From: Cacajao melanocephalus
Lineage: Eukaryota; Chordata; Mammalia; Primates; Pitheciidae
Assembly: GCA_963573385.1 (NCBI GenBank)
Contig: CAUYLG010063079.1
Span: 1 to 64,000 of the forward strand
Length of the DNA stretch: 64,000 nt
Direction of reading: 5' to 3'
In this document: positions 42,160 through 55,138 of the stretch, one piece after another
Numbering within the stretch: the stretch's first letter is position 1
Layout: each line of letters begins with the position of its first letter
Notes under the pieces: model-generated
What the model saw: the letters and a program-made list of their open reading frames with translations, nothing else
What the model was told of the DNA's origin: nothing
Databases searched by the model: none
Translations under genes and position numbers: made by a program

Positions 42160-42520
42160 GTGAACAAACCACAAACAAGTCTATGATGACATAAAGAAGA
42201 AGAAAGGAGAGTTGTGGAAAACTTTATGAAGAACCAAGTAATTGAGTTGGACTCAAATAATAGTTAGGATTGTAACAGACAAAATGGGGCTGATGAGCAA
42301 TCCATCTGTGGACACATCCTGAGCCAAGGTACTGAGGTGGAAGAGCACAGGGTAGGTTCTGGAAAGAAGAAATGACAGTCCCATGTGACATGTGTGTGAT
42401 GTGTATGTGACTAGACAGGCTGGAAGGAATAGGAAGTTGGACTGGAGGCAGACTGCCAGGTCTTGAGGTCCCCACTAAGTAGACTGGACTTCTCAGCATG
42501 AGAAAAACACAAGAGTGTGG
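42160..42520 (-). mobile_element. Possible L2, antisense
   Basis: AAGGTACTGAGGTGGAAGAG, GTTCTGGAAAGAAGAAATG and AGACAGGCTGGAAGGAATAG parallel the antisense L2 words seen at 11845-12380 (CTGAGGTGGGAAAGAGC, TTCCAGGAACAG). The alignment is weak and ends are approximate. Confidence 0.45.
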
Positions 42521-44569
42521 CCTGAGGAAGTGAGTCAGCCTTATTTCATCAATAGAGCATCAAGTAGCGAGGTCCAAAAACATAGTGAGGAATCCAGTAT
42601 GAGCAATTATCAAGTTTTCTTAAAATTTTTTGGACTCAAGATAGTTTATAATGTATTATATATACTTGCCCTTATGCTATTTTAGAAAGCAAAATATTCT
42701 GAAATGAGTATTGCTTTTTTCTTTTAAAAAAGGTTGAACTCTAATATAAATAATGCTACAGGTTCAGATAACGATAGCATACTTTTACTGCTTTGCATAT
42801 CTATTCTATACCCCAAATTAAAATGATATTTACATGAAGTTAAAAAAAAAAAACAAAAAACCAACGAAATACTTTATGGCTTTAGTAGGCAACTACTGGG
42901 TTATTTTTTTTTAAGTAAGCTGCCTTAATTTACTTGCTGCTTAAAGCAAATCACTGTCATTTCTTATTAAAAATTGACAAAATGTAATTTAGTATACTCT
43001 AGTTACTCTACCCCTCTATCTTATCATCAAATAATATATTATTTGTAGACGCTACTAGTAATAGATTATATTTAAAAATAAACAGACTAAACCAAAACAC
43101 TTGATCTCATTACCTGCATTAGAAAATCAAACAAGAAGGTTTGATTCATCAGTAAAAGAGACACTCTCATAAGGCTGTGATACAGCCAAACACTAGTTTG
43201 ACCTTAGAAATTAGCATGATTAAAATAAAAAATGGCACACAGCCCCTGTGTAACCAGTGGCTTATTATCTAATAAATAATTTAACATATATATTCAGACA
43301 CCACCGTAAACAGGCCTTCCATTGTCCATTATGACATTGTGTGCTAGAATGCAATATTCCTTTAAAACCTCCAAAATAAAAGAAGCAAATACCAGCTTGA
43401 GGCCAGACAAGAAGCCTGTGAAACATCAGACAGTTTTCATCACAGCTGGCCAGGCCTGGGCAGTTTCAGACAAAGGACTTCCGCCTTTATCTGGCCCTTA
43501 TTTTGATGTCTCATTCAGCTGAAGATAAAAGGAAAGATGTGCTTTGAAATTTAACCATTAGGGCGGCAAAGAAACCAACATGCAAATGTCACCCATACAT
43601 GAATTTGAGATGAAGTCCGCATTTGTCACTGCAAACTTAGAGCTTTTTGGTACTTTTTTCCTCCCAAAGCAGTAAGATTTTAAAAAACAAACAAAAACAA
43701 CTGTCAATATATCAATGCTGAATTTAGTTAAACTGGAATTCTTTACTTATGCATCTTACTCACAGTAAGCACAGAGAACATACGTTACATGGTAAGGTTA
43801 CATGGAAAGACTATGAAAAGAGATGAACTAAAAATGAAAAGTGAAGAATGATATTATGATGCATTAGGTTTAGGCAATTAACAGAAGGACAGAGAGACTC
43901 CACATTGGTGGCTTCAGATATTTTATCAATTTCTATCATGAAAATGACCTGATTTCTTGGAAAAAGTAAAGTACATTTTCAAAGAAGGTTGCACACCTAC
44001 ATAAGGTTATAGTGATCTGAGAGATATGGACAAGGTTATAATTTTGGCTCTACACATATCTAAAATAAAAATGTATAAGCTATGAAATATTAATTGGGTT
44101 TATTTTTAAAATTCAGATAATTGCAAATGCATCTTTTGTATGTGGATTCTCATTCTCCTGGTTCAGTAGTAATTTTCTGAAGTTGTGACTTCAAATAGTT
44201 TTTGTGAATTTGTCAGAATTTTATATTTGGCTTTGTATTTTTACCATTAAAAATTCCAAGGAAAATAACTTGTCAGTCCCCCCAACTCTGAACATAAAAA
44301 TTCATAAGAGAATTACAGGGTTGATTAAGAGTCTGGAAAGGACCTGAAGAAGTTTGTTTTGGAGTTGAAGATTTGACACTGGGAAAGACCAAAATAGTTG
44401 TATTAAAATAATTGGAGGGCTCTTATAAAGAAGATGAACTTTATGTGATCTGTGTAGGTGTCTAAGACAGAAAGACAAATACTATGTTAACTAAAGAAAA
44501 GAAACATTTTTAATTTAACTGAGTCAAAAATTGAATGGTATGCTTTACAAGTATGGCATCTAGAAGTCA
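42521..44569. other. Unassigned; candidate conserved patch at 43230-43640
   Basis: No repeat or exon assigned. The 43230-43640 part is less AT-rich than its surroundings, is free of recognisable repeats, and holds an octamer word ATGCAAAT (about 43580). Its 66-codon frame has no known domain. Conservation would have to be measured. Confidence 0.4.
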
Positions 44570-44699
44570 CCATCATGCATTTATTTGGGCTGTGAACTCT
44601 GAAATAGAATTGGGGAATATAAAGATAAATAAGATATAATCTTTGCCTCAAGGTCTAATATTTTTAGGGAGGCAAAGAGAATTAAATGTATAGAATATG
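44570..44699 (-). mobile_element. Possible L2 or related repeat, antisense
   Basis: GGGGAATATAAAGATAAATA, AGATATAATCTTTGCCTCAA and GGTCTAATA recall the common repeat words GGATACAAAGATGAATAAGA and CTGCCCTCAAGGAG. Short and diverged. Confidence 0.4.
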
Positions 44700-45303
44700 A
44701 AATCTACATTTAAAAACTGAATTTAGACACACATCTTATTCCTTTCACACAAATTAACTCAAAATATACTATGGACCTAAATGTAAAATGCAAGAGTATA
44801 AAACTCCTGGAAAATAACTAAGGTGAAAACCTAGATGACCTTGGCTATGGCGATGACTTTTTAGATATGACACCAAAGGCAGAATCCATGAAAGAGATCA
44901 TTGGTAAGCTGGACTCCATTAAAATTGAAAACTCCTCCTTTGCAAAAGACAAGGTCAAGAGAATGAGAAGACCAGCCACAAACTGGGAAAAAATGTCTGA
45001 AAAGACACATCTGACAAAGGAATGCTATACAAGATACACAAAAAACACTAAAAACCCAACAATAAGAAACAAACGGATGAAAAAATGAGTCAAAAATTTT
45101 AACAGAAACTTCACCAAAGAAGGTATACAGATGGCAAAAATCCTATTAAAAGACGCTCTATATCATAATTCATCAGAGAAATGAAAATTAGAACAACAAT
45201 CTGATGCTACTATATACCTATTAAACTGGTTAACACTGACAACACTAAACACTTATGAGGATTTGGAGCAACAGGGGCTCTCGTTCATTGCTGGTGGGAA
45301 TGA

Positions 45304-45803
<500 letters not shown>

Positions 45804-46545
45804 TCAGTTTGACAGTTTCTTATAAAACTAAACATGCTCTTACTCTATGATCCAGCAAGTGTACTTCTTGGTATTTACCCAAAGGAGTTGAACGTGTATG
45901 GTCACACAAAAACTTGTGCATGTATGTTTATAGCAGCCTTATTCACAATTGCCAAAACTTGTAAGCAACCCAAATATCCTTTGGTAAGTAAGTAGATAAA
46001 TAAGCTGTGGACAATTAAATAGTATTCAGCACTACAAAGACATGAGTTATCAAGCCATGAGGACATGGAGAAACCTTAAATATATATTACTACATGAAAG
46101 AAGCCAGTCTAAAAAGGCTGCATACTGGATAATTCAGGCTATATGACGTTCTTTTAAAGAAACTACGGAGACAGTGAAAAGATCGGTGGTTGCCAGAGGT
46201 TGGGGGATGGTGTTGAATAGGGGAAGCAGGAGGATTTGCAGGGCAGTGAAAATATTTGTACAATAGTATAATGGTAGATACATGCTATTGTACATTTTTT
46301 TAAATCCATAGAATGTACAACAGCAATAGTGAACCCTAATTTAAACAGTGAACTTTGGGTGATTATGGTATGCCAATTTAGGTTTGTCACTTATAACCAG
46401 TGTACCACTCTAGTGAACAATATTGATAATGGGGATAACACAAGGTGTGTGTGTAGGTCACAGTGGTATATGGGAAATATCTGTACCTTCCTCCTCTTGA
46501 TCTTTCTGTTTACCTAAAACCACTCTAAAAAATAAAATCATCTAA

Positions 46546-46829
46546 AAAGTATAGTACATTATGATGGGAAATTTAGAGAAGATTAGAGGTGAGGCATTTG
46601 GCTGTTTCCTCTTGAGATGAGTATTTGTTGGAGAGGAAGATGTCCTGGAATACTTCCAAAATAGGTAATACTTGAATTTTAAAGAAAAAGTAGGGCATAG
46701 CCAGAATTGAAAGAATGTTCTAAGATTATTTTAGAAGTAATTTAGTTGTTAGTTCAGGTATTAAGCTAAATAATGTTTAAATCCAATCCATCTGTGAACT
46801 AAATGATTTTGGACGTCAATTCAAATTCA
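46546..46829. other. Spacer between two L1 3' ends
   Basis: Unassigned sequence of about 280 bp between two sense L1 fragments. Confidence 0.4.
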
Positions 46830-47990
46830 CGATTTAAAAATTTTGACCATACACTACATAGAAAATTAATTCAAAATAAATTCATGACTTAAATGTAAGA
46901 CTGAAAAGCATAAAACTTGTGGAAGAAAACATAAATGGGAAAAACTTCACACATTGGATTTAGTAATGGTATCTTAGATGTGACAGCAAAAGCATGGGTA
47001 ACAGAAGGAAACAGATGAACTGGACTACATAAAAATTTAAAACTTCTGTGCATTAAAGGAGACAATAAACAGACTTGAAAGGCAACACATAGAATGGGAA
47101 AACTATTTACAAATGATATATCTGATAAGGGATTAATATCCAGAATATACAAAGAGGCCCTACAAATCAACAACAGCAAATAACTGAATTATTAAGTAGA
47201 CAAAGGATTTGCATAAACATTTCTCCAAAGAAGACATACAAATGGTCAATGTACACATGAAAAGATGCTCAACATTGCTAATCACTAAGGAAATGCAAAT
47301 CAAAACCACAATGCGATATCACCTCACACCCATTAGGATGTCTACTATAAAATAAAACACAAAATAGCAAGTGTTGGAGAGAAGGCAGAAACATCAGAAA
47401 TCTAGTGACTGTTGGTAGGAATGAAAAATGGTGCAGCCAATGTAAAAAACAGAATGGTGGTTCCTCAAATATTCATAATGAAATTACTAATATAATCCAG
47501 CAATTCCACTTCTGGGTGTATGCCAAAAAGAATTGAAAGCAAGAAAAAAGATAGAAGCAACTCTGTATCCATCAACAGGTGGATGGATAAACAAAATGTG
47601 GCATATACATACAATGGAATATTATTCAGCCTTCAAAAAGAAGTTAATTCTGACATAAGCCGTAACATGGATGAACTTTTAGGGATCTATGCTAACTGAA
47701 ATAAGCTAGTTGCAATAGGACAGACTCCACTTAAATTAGGTACTTAAAAATAGTCAAATTCATAGGGACAGAAAGTAGAGTGGTAGCCGGCAGGAGGAGG
47801 GAAGAGGGAATTGTCCTGTAACAGGCACAGAGTTTCAGTTTTGTAGGATGAACGTGTTCTGTGGATGAAGAGGGGTTATGGTAGCACAACAGTGTGAATA
47901 TACTTAATGCCAATGTGCACTTAAAAATGGTTAACATGGTAAATTTTATGTTACATGTACTATACCTTAATTTTAAAGGTTTTGATAAAT
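46830..47990 (+). mobile_element. L1 3' end (L1M-like), sense
   Basis: ATTCATGACTTAAATGTAAG, GGATTAATATCCAGAATATA, GAAATGCAAATCAAAACCAC, ACCTCACACCCATTAGGATG, GGATGGATAAACAAAATGTG, ATGGAATATTATTCAGCC and AGGGGTTATGG occur in ORF2-to-3' UTR order. A deletion removes the usual stretch after GCCAAAAAGAATTGAAAGC. This is an independent insertion from the 44700 and 36460 copies, since subfamily words differ. Confidence 0.9.
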
Positions 47991-48363
47991 TGTCTTTAAA
48001 ATAGAATAAATTAGGGCATTTTTATTTGAAATATTTTTAGAAGTTATGTTGTTGTTTTGTTTTACTATTTCACTAGAATAGGTGAGGAAAAAATTATTGA
48101 GAAGTCAGCCTTTCATTGGGTAGTCTGCAGCCATACTTAACAGTGAGAGGTTTGATAGACTTTTATATGTTCTTTTCCACTTAGTTAACTTCCCTAACTA
48201 CATTGTGGACATAAAATTTATAGTAGTTAATAGTGAGTCTGTCATTATGTGGCTTTTGCTATTATGTTCCTAAGTCCTTAAAATTATTTGGAAGTAGATT
48301 AGGGAGAAAAAGGGGTCATCTTTATGTACATATTTCACCTGAGGCATCAGAGTCCAGCAAGAT
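47991..48363. other. No feature recognised
   Basis: Unassigned AT-rich spacer between the L1 and the MER30-like element. Confidence 0.4.
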
Positions 48364-48407
48364 GATCTAGAGCAAGCTTGTCCAAGATCTAGAGCAAGCT
48401 TGTCCAA
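48364..48407. repeat. Perfect 22-bp tandem duplication
   Basis: The 22-base unit at 48364-48385 (starting GATCTAGAGCAAGC) is repeated exactly at 48386-48407. The unit covers flanking DNA plus the first bases of the DNA transposon end (AGCTTGTCCAA), so the transposon terminus is doubled. Confidence 0.97.
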
Positions 48408-48506
48408 CCCATAGCCCTCAGGCCGCATGGAGTCCAGGATAGCTTTGGATACAGCCTAACACAAATTTGTAAACTTTCTTAAAACATTATGAGATTTTTT
48501 TTGCAG

Positions 48507-48555
<49 letters not shown>

Positions 48556-48648
48556 TTAGTACATCAGCTATTGTTAGTGTATTTTATGTGTGGCTCAAGA
48601 AAATTCTTCCCATGTGGCCCAGGGAAGCCAAAAGATTGGATACCCCTG
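48386..48648 (-). mobile_element. MER30-like hAT DNA transposon, with (CA)22 inside
   Basis: CAAGCTTGTCCAACCCATAG, AGCCTAACACAAATTTGTAA, AACATTATGAGATTTTTTTT, then after the CA run ATCAGCTATTGTTAGTGTAT, TGTGGCCCAGGGAAGCC and AAGATTGGATACCCCTG give a full, co-linear copy. The ends are imperfect inverted repeats. The family name is from memory; hAT-Charlie membership is likely. Confidence 0.82.
48511..48554. repeat. (CA)22 microsatellite
   Basis: Uninterrupted 44-base CA run in place of the T-rich centre of the MER30-like element. A perfect run of this length is likely polymorphic. Confidence 0.98.
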
Positions 48649-50140
48649 AATGATTTGGAACAGATTCCTATGAGCTTTAAGCAGAAGCCAGCAAAGGACT
48701 GTTATTTGGGGATACATATCTATAGCTAGCTCATGAATCTGTCTCAAGTATATGCTGTATTTTCCAGGGAACATCATCACTTCATTTCATGCTGTGAAAT
48801 GAATGAGGTTTGGGTGGCCAATCAGTTACATTGAGGTAGTGGTCATATTTAAAACAATCAAATCCTAACAGATCAAAAACATATTTTCACAAGTTGGATA
48901 ATTTATATGCCTTGAAAGTTTATTACAAACTTGCCTATGGGTGCTATAGTAGCAAGTTCATCATCTAAAAATTGTATTTCTTAAAAAAATCCACTCTCAT
49001 AACACATTTATATTTTAATATTAAAAAATGCTAACTAGTAAAAATTTGAAATCACACATTAAAACAATCGATACAAATGTTCTTTCTGAATTGTAACTTA
49101 GGAAAACATCACAGTGTTTACTGTTGCAACATATTGCCTTGGAAAGGATTTTCCTCCCCACAAAGGTTTGCCAAATAAAATACAAATATCACATGCAATA
49201 TACCACAAAAAAATGTTGTTTGTCTGAAATTCAAATTTAACTGGATGTCCTGTATTTTTATTTGCTAAATATAGCCATCTCACACAATAGCCAGAAAATG
49301 AAGCCTTCACTAGCTGGACCTTTCACTTACTGCTCTTCAGAAAGACACAGAGGGATAAATAGTTGTCCCTAATACTTGTCACATTTGATTTTAGTTTTCA
49401 GAGATTTTTTTTTTCTTAAATATCATCTTGAAAACTATTAAAGTTATTTAGGACCCTGAAATCTTGGATGGGACTGTGTTTTTCACCATTACTCACAAGT
49501 ACATACCCTAGCAGTTCCTGCACAGCAGATGCTCAATAAATTGATGTTGATTCAATAATTACATAAAATCAAAGCACTGGGATTATTAACAATTATAAAT
49601 GATATCTACTTCAACTTTGTACCTAGTTGATTATTCTGTTCACTTAGTTACTAGTAGATGCCGCCATTTAACTGTTAATGTCAGTATTATGCAAGTTCAA
49701 CCTAAATCTGCAAAGGGCTTGGGACAATAGGATAAAAACAAGATTCTGCCTCTATCACAATATGGATGAGTTGGCTGATTGAATTTCATTTTTGTGTAAT
49801 GTAAAAGTGATATCATTTCCATAAGCCAGGTGACAATGGAGATGTGTCTACATAAAACATGGGCCTTTTTTCACACACAAAAAAGTGTACTAGATGCTAG
49901 AGGCAGCTCTTTCATTATTCATTTTAATAAAGGTAATAAGAAATATAATATTATAAATACTTATTTTTACTGTTTGACTCATTGTTATGATTAATAACAC
50001 AAATATTTTTTAATATAGCAGATTGATTTATTTGACTGAGTACAAAGTACCAATAACTCTGCTAAGTACTTTTCACACCTTTATTTAATTGTTCATACAT
50101 TTTTTTCCATGTGTTATAAAAGTATTTTTAAAAACATAAC
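48649..50140. other. Mostly unassigned, with an L2 3' end near 49480-49570
   Basis: CACAGCAGATGCTCAATAAA and TTGATGTTGATTCAATAATT (about 49520-49560) resemble the L2 3' end in sense direction. Nothing else is recognised; the short antisense frames here have no support. Confidence 0.45.
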
Positions 50141-50502
50141 TGTATTAGTCCATTTTCATACTGCTATGAAAAAATACCAATGACTGGGTGATTTATAAAG
50201 AAAAAGAGGTTTAGTGGACTCACAGTTTCACATGGCTGGGGAGGCCTTAGAATCATGGTAGAAGGAGAAGGAGGAGCAAAGACGTGTCTTGCATGACACA
50301 GGCAAGAGAGCATGTGCAGGGGAACTGTCCTTTATAAAACCATCAGATCTTGTGAGACTTATTCTCTATCATGAGAACAGCATGGGAAAAACCACCCTCA
50401 TGATTCAATTACCTCCCACCAAGTCCCTCCCATAATACATGGGGATTATGGGATTTACAATTCAAGATGAGATTTGGGTGGGGACACAGCAAAACCATAT
50501 AA
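50141..50502 (-). mobile_element. Solo MaLR LTR (MST/THE1 class), antisense, with TSD
   Basis: TGTATTAGTCCATTTTCATA, GACTGGGTGATTTATAAAG, CATGGCTGGGGAGGCC, GAGATTTGGGTGGGGACACA and a right end at ACCATATAA. At 362 bp it is a complete LTR with no internal sequence beside it, so it is a recombined solo LTR. Flanks ATAAC (50136-50140) and ATGAC (50503-50507) look like a 5-bp TSD with one change. Confidence 0.93.
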
Positions 50503-51870
50503 ATGACACAGCTTTAATACCCGTTGGTTTGAAAAAATGAATAAATATATGTGTTTCTTTCCAATGAGTAAAGTAGAAACTCTAAACTTCTCACTAGTCT
50601 GATAGACCACCCTAGGACTACATCAGAGCTTTAGATAAAAACAATACTTAATAAGGTCAACACTCTTTTTTGGGAAATGAATAATTTTTGTAAATTTAAA
50701 TGCTTTGGTATTTGGTAGAAAAATCTAGTATGTTTGACAAAGAAAATAATAAAAAACTATTAGGTATGTTTCAGTTTTTCTGCAATGAAAACCTTGTTAT
50801 AGTAATCTTAATATAAATGAAACTTCAAGCCTAGGACAAGAAAAAATTAGTTTAGAGAATAATATCTCTCTTGAAGTTAGTGATGTAAGGAGTAAACCTT
50901 CAGTTATCTTTTGAGAAGTACAGTTTTTATTGCCTATTGGCTAGACACATATTAAGCAATATACAAGTGAAATAATGAACGTAATAGCCAAGGAGAACTT
51001 GTTAGTCAATGGCTAGCTGATTGTAAGTTGATGAAATTACACTATTAATTTTCAAGTCTTCTAAGTGGGAAATGGACAGAGGAAACAGTAGACAAATGAT
51101 AGCAAGCATTGAGATATCCTGCGCAAATAATACCTGTATTTTGGTGCAGTATGTGAAGTCTAGTTTGCCAACTTAAATGGTGGAAAATATCTCATTGAAT
51201 AAGTATGATGGCTTAGGACTTACATAATTTATTTCAGTGTAAGAAGTTACAATAACAAATGAATAAGTTGGTTTATTTAGATTATGTATTCACAACAGCA
51301 CAGCTTGACTTTCTCGGCATTGGGGATTATTATTTTGAAGTCCTACATAGAACACTAAGTGTTCAGAGTTTTCTTCTTTAACACAAATGCCTCCTCCAAT
51401 CTTAAAATCATACAGCTTTAATTCACAGGCAAAACTGAATTTAAATCAAAAACTTGCAACCCAACTTTTAAAACCAGAAATATATATGATTCTGAAGATG
51501 GTGATGAGTGTTTCTTCAGTCGTGTGGCAGAGGTGGCTCTGTGATCCATGGTGCAGAATTGCTATGGAGAACAACTGTTCAGCCAATAACTTTCTTCATC
51601 TTTATCTCCCTTTGCATCTCAGTAGGGTCAAGTGACTAGTCCTACCAAAGACATGAAAGCAAAAGTGATGTAGGTCAAAACTTTTTGGCTGAAATTTTTA
51701 AGAAGGGGGTGTCCATTCTTTATATTCTCTTTCTCTACCTTACAGCTGGGTGTTGACTGCTGATGCACAAAATAACTTCATAAAACATGTTTTGGAAATA
51801 ATAGACCCTCTCTCATGAATGACTGGGAACAAACCTACTACTCAAATAGATCCCTACTCCTCTCTACTGT
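50503..51870. other. No feature recognised
   Basis: Unassigned AT-rich sequence. An 82-codon frame at 51387-51635 shows no domain. Confidence 0.45.
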
Positions 51871-52261
51871 TGATATAGTTTAGATATGTGTCCCTACCCA
51901 AATCTTACGTTGAATTGTAATCCCCAATGTTGGTGGAAGGTGGTTCGATCATGGGTGTGGATTATCATGAATGGCTTAGCCCCATCCCCTTGGTGCTGTT
52001 CTCATGACAGTGATTGAGTTCTCAGGAGATCTGGTTGTTTAATACTGTGTGGCACCTCCCCTCTCTCTCTCTTGCTCTTGTTCCTGCCATATGAGATACT
52101 TATTCCCCCTTTGACTTTCACCATGATTAGAATCTTCTGGAAATCTCCCACAGAAGCTTCCTGTACAGGCTGCAGAATCATGAGCCAGTTAAAACACTTT
52201 TCTGTATAAATTATTCAGTCTCAGGCATTTCTTTATAGCAATGGAAGAACAAAATAATACA
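51871..52261 (+). mobile_element. MaLR (MST-type) 5' LTR
   Basis: Begins TGATATAGTTTAGATATGTG and contains CCCAAATCTTACGTTGAATT, GTTCTCAGGAGATCTGG and ATAAATTATTCAGTCTCAGG, ending AATAATACA. At 391 bp it is shorter than its partner (421 bp) through small deletions. The 5 bases before it, ACTGT, nearly match the ACTGC after the 3' LTR. Confidence 0.94.
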
Positions 52262-53890
52262 AAAATGGGTACCAAGGAGTGGGGCATTGCTGTAAAGATA
52301 CCTGAAACTGTGGAAGCAACTTTGGAATTGTGTAACAGGCCAAGGTCAGAAGAGTATGGAGGGCTCAGGAGAAGATAGGAAGATGGGGGAATGTTTAGAA
52401 CTTCTTGGAGACTAAATTTTTGTGACCAAAATCAAGTGACAGTGAAGTCTGGGATGACAAGGTCTTAGATGAAAATGAGGAGCTTATTGGGAACTGGAGT
52501 GAAGGTCACTTTTGTTATTCATTAGCGAAGAAACTGGCTGCATTATGTCCATGTCCTAGGGATCTGTGAAGGTTTGAACTTGAGAGTGATGACCTAGAGT
52601 ATCTGGCAGAAGAAATTCCTAAGCAGCAATGTTCAAGATGTTGCCTGGCTACTTCTAAAAACCTACACTCAGATGCAAGATCAAAGGAATGACTTGAAGT
52701 TGAAGCTTACATTTCAAAGGGAAGGAGAGTGTAAGGGTTTAGAAAATTTGTAGACTGGCCATGTGGCAGAGAAAGTAAAAGTCTTTTTTGAGAGAGGAAT
52801 TCAAGCAGGCTGCTGAGAAACTACTTGCTAGAGAAATTTGCATAATCAAAAAAGGAGGCAAGTGCTGATAGTCAAAACAATAGGGAAAGGGCCTTGAAGG
52901 CAATTCAGAGATCTTCCCAGCAGCCCCTCTCATCACAAGCCTGGAGACCTAGGAGGAAAGAATGGCCTCCTGCACCAGGCCCAGGGCCGCTGCTCTGCAC
53001 AGCCCCAGGACACTGTTCCTTGTATCCCACCTGCTCCAGCTTCAGCTCCAGCCCCAACTCAAAGGGGCCACAGTATTGCTCAGGACACTGCTTCAGAGGG
53101 TGCAAGCCATAAACTGTGGTGGCTTCCACATGGTGTTAAACCTGTGGGTGCATGCAGTGCAAGAGTTGAGGCTTCAGAGCCCCCACCCAGATTTCAAAGC
53201 ATGTAGAAAAATCTGGGTGTCCAAGCAGAAACCTGCTACAGGTGAGGAGACCTCATGGAAAGCCTTTACTAGGGTAGTACAGAGGGGAAATTTGGGGTTG
53301 GAACCCCCACACAGAGTCCCCACTGGGGCACTGCCTAGTGGAGCTGTAAGAGGAGGGCTACTGTCCTCCAGACTAAGGAATGGTAGTTCCACTGACATTT
53401 TGCACCCTGTGCCTGGAAAAGCAATAGACACTCAACTCCAGCCCATGAGAGCAGCTTTGGGGGTCAAACCCTGCAAAGCCACAGGGAGAGAGCTGTTCAA
53501 GGCCTTGGAGACCACCCCTCACACCAGTGTGCCCTGGACATGGGACATTAAGTTAAAGAAGGTTATTTGGAGCTTTAAGATTTAATGACTGCCCTGCTGG
53601 ATTTTGAACTTGGCTGGGGCCTGTAGCTTCTTTCTTTTGGCCAATTTCTCCCTTTCAGAATGAAAATGATTACCCAATGCCTATAACTCCATTGTATCTT
53701 GGAAGGAACTAACTTATTTTATGTTTTACATGCTCATAGGTAGAAGGGACATGCCTTATCTCAGATGACACTTTGGACTCTGGACTTTTGAGTTAATGCT
53801 GGAATTAAAACTTTGGGGGACTATTAGGAAGGCATGACTGTAGTTTGAAATATGAGAAAGATATGAGATTTGGGAGGGGTAGGGGTGGAA
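52262..53890 (+). mobile_element. MaLR internal region, complete
   Basis: Starts AAAATGGGTACCAAGGAGTG, the usual sequence after a MaLR LTR, and runs to the purine-rich GGGAGGGGTAGGGGTGGAA before the 3' LTR. About 1.6 kb, the normal THE1/MST internal size. A 207-codon frame at 52962-53585 and an antisense 85-codon frame exist. I see no protease, reverse transcriptase or envelope motif. Known MaLR elements depend on other retroelements for proteins. Homologous pieces lie at 134-1148 and 55176-55369. Confidence 0.93.
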
Positions 53891-54311
53891 TAATATAGCT
53901 TTGATATTTTTCACCTTCCAAATCTCATGTTGAATGGTAGTCTCCAGTGCTGGAGGAGAGGCCTTATGGGAGGTGGTTGGATCATAGGGCTGGAGTCTCA
54001 TAAATGGTTTAGCATCATCCCTTTGATGCTGTTCTCATGATACTGAGTGAGTTCTCAGGAGATCTGGTTGGTTAAAAGTGTGTGGCGTCTCCCCTCACTC
54101 TCTTGTTTCTGCTTCTGCTGCCACCATGTGAGACCCTTACTCCTCCTTTGCCTTCCACTATCATTTGAATTTTCCTGAGGCTTCCCAAGAAGCAGAAGCC
54201 ACAATACTTCCTGTATAGCCTGAAGAGCCATTATTCAATTAAATATCTTTTCTTTATAAATTACCCAGTCTCAGGTATCTGTTTATAGCAATGCAAGAAT
54301 GGACTAATACA
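53891..54311 (+). mobile_element. MaLR (MST-type) 3' LTR
   Basis: Begins TAATATAGCTTTG (TGATATGGTTT type), with CCAAATCTCATGTTGAATGG, GTTCTCATGATACTGAGTGA, CCACCATGTGAGACCC and ATAAATTACCCAGTCTCAGG, ending GGACTAATACA. Together with the 5' LTR and the flanking ACTGT/ACTGC it makes a structurally complete 2.44-kb element. Confidence 0.94.
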
Positions 54312-54394
54312 ACTGCTGACCAGACTTCACATGAGCAAGCATTCAACTTCTGCGCTATGACACTAAGCAACTAGCATTCATTTAATTCATAATC

Positions 54395-55138
54395 TTAGCC
54401 TTACATCTAATCAAAATCTTGTTAATTCTGTCTCTTTGATACGTACTAAATCTGCAAGTTTTTTCTGTACTAATGAACTAGTAGCACTGTAGTCTAAGCC
54501 ACCATCATTTAAATACAGATAGCAATCAGGATCTCTTACAAATCTCCTTTCTTTCCATTTTTGTTGTCTTTGGCCCATTCTAAATAATGCATCCACAGTA
54601 ACCTTTAAGGCCATTTCATTTTTCTGTTTGAAGCTGTTCAAAGGCCTTATTGTACTAATTTTTTTAAAGGTCTTACATTCGCCTAAAAAGTTTGAATGGC
54701 TTGTCTCCAGCTTGCTTTTCTAATCTGTGCCACCCCATTTCCTCACTCCTCCCCCAGCAAGCTCTGTCTCTGTTCTCACTGCTTTCTTGCTAAAACAGAT
54801 CAAACATTTTCATTCCAAGCAAATCCTCATTTCTTGCTTCATTTCTTTGAACTCTGAATGCTAAGCTCCAAGATCTTAAAGGTAGTTCATTTTTTACCCT
54901 CCTTAGAAAAGCTGTCTCTTATTGTATCTCCAGCTGGCCTGACTCATTTGCTGTCTATTGAATTATTTTATTTGTGTCATTTATAGTTTTCCACAATCAG
55001 TGGTTGTCATATTTGTTGCTGATTTGATGTTTGGTTTCCCCACATAAATTATACATTCCACAAAGGAAGAGGCATAGTCTGCTATATTTGTTGATATATT
55101 CCCAGCAGTGGGCAGAGTCTGCACATAAACAGATGACC
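54395..55138 (+). mobile_element. L2, sense, long fragment
   Basis: AGTCTAAGCCACCATCATTT, ATAGCAATCAGGATCTCTTA, AACCTTTAAGGCC, TCTAATCTGTGCCACCCC, and at the 3' end ACATTCCACAAAGGAAGAGG with ATATTCCCAGCAGTGGGCAG follow L2 order over about 740 bp. The antisense 76-codon frame at 54411-54641 is therefore chance sequence within L2. Confidence 0.7.

Noticed and set aside
52962..53585. 207-codon frame in the MaLR internal region as a functional retroviral protein
   Set aside because: No capsid, protease, polymerase or envelope motif is visible, and MaLR internal regions are known to lack functional genes. Open length probably reflects GC-rich composition.
54411..54641. 76-codon antisense frame with protein-like composition
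   Set aside because: The plus strand here follows sense L2 sequence, so the antisense frame is chance.
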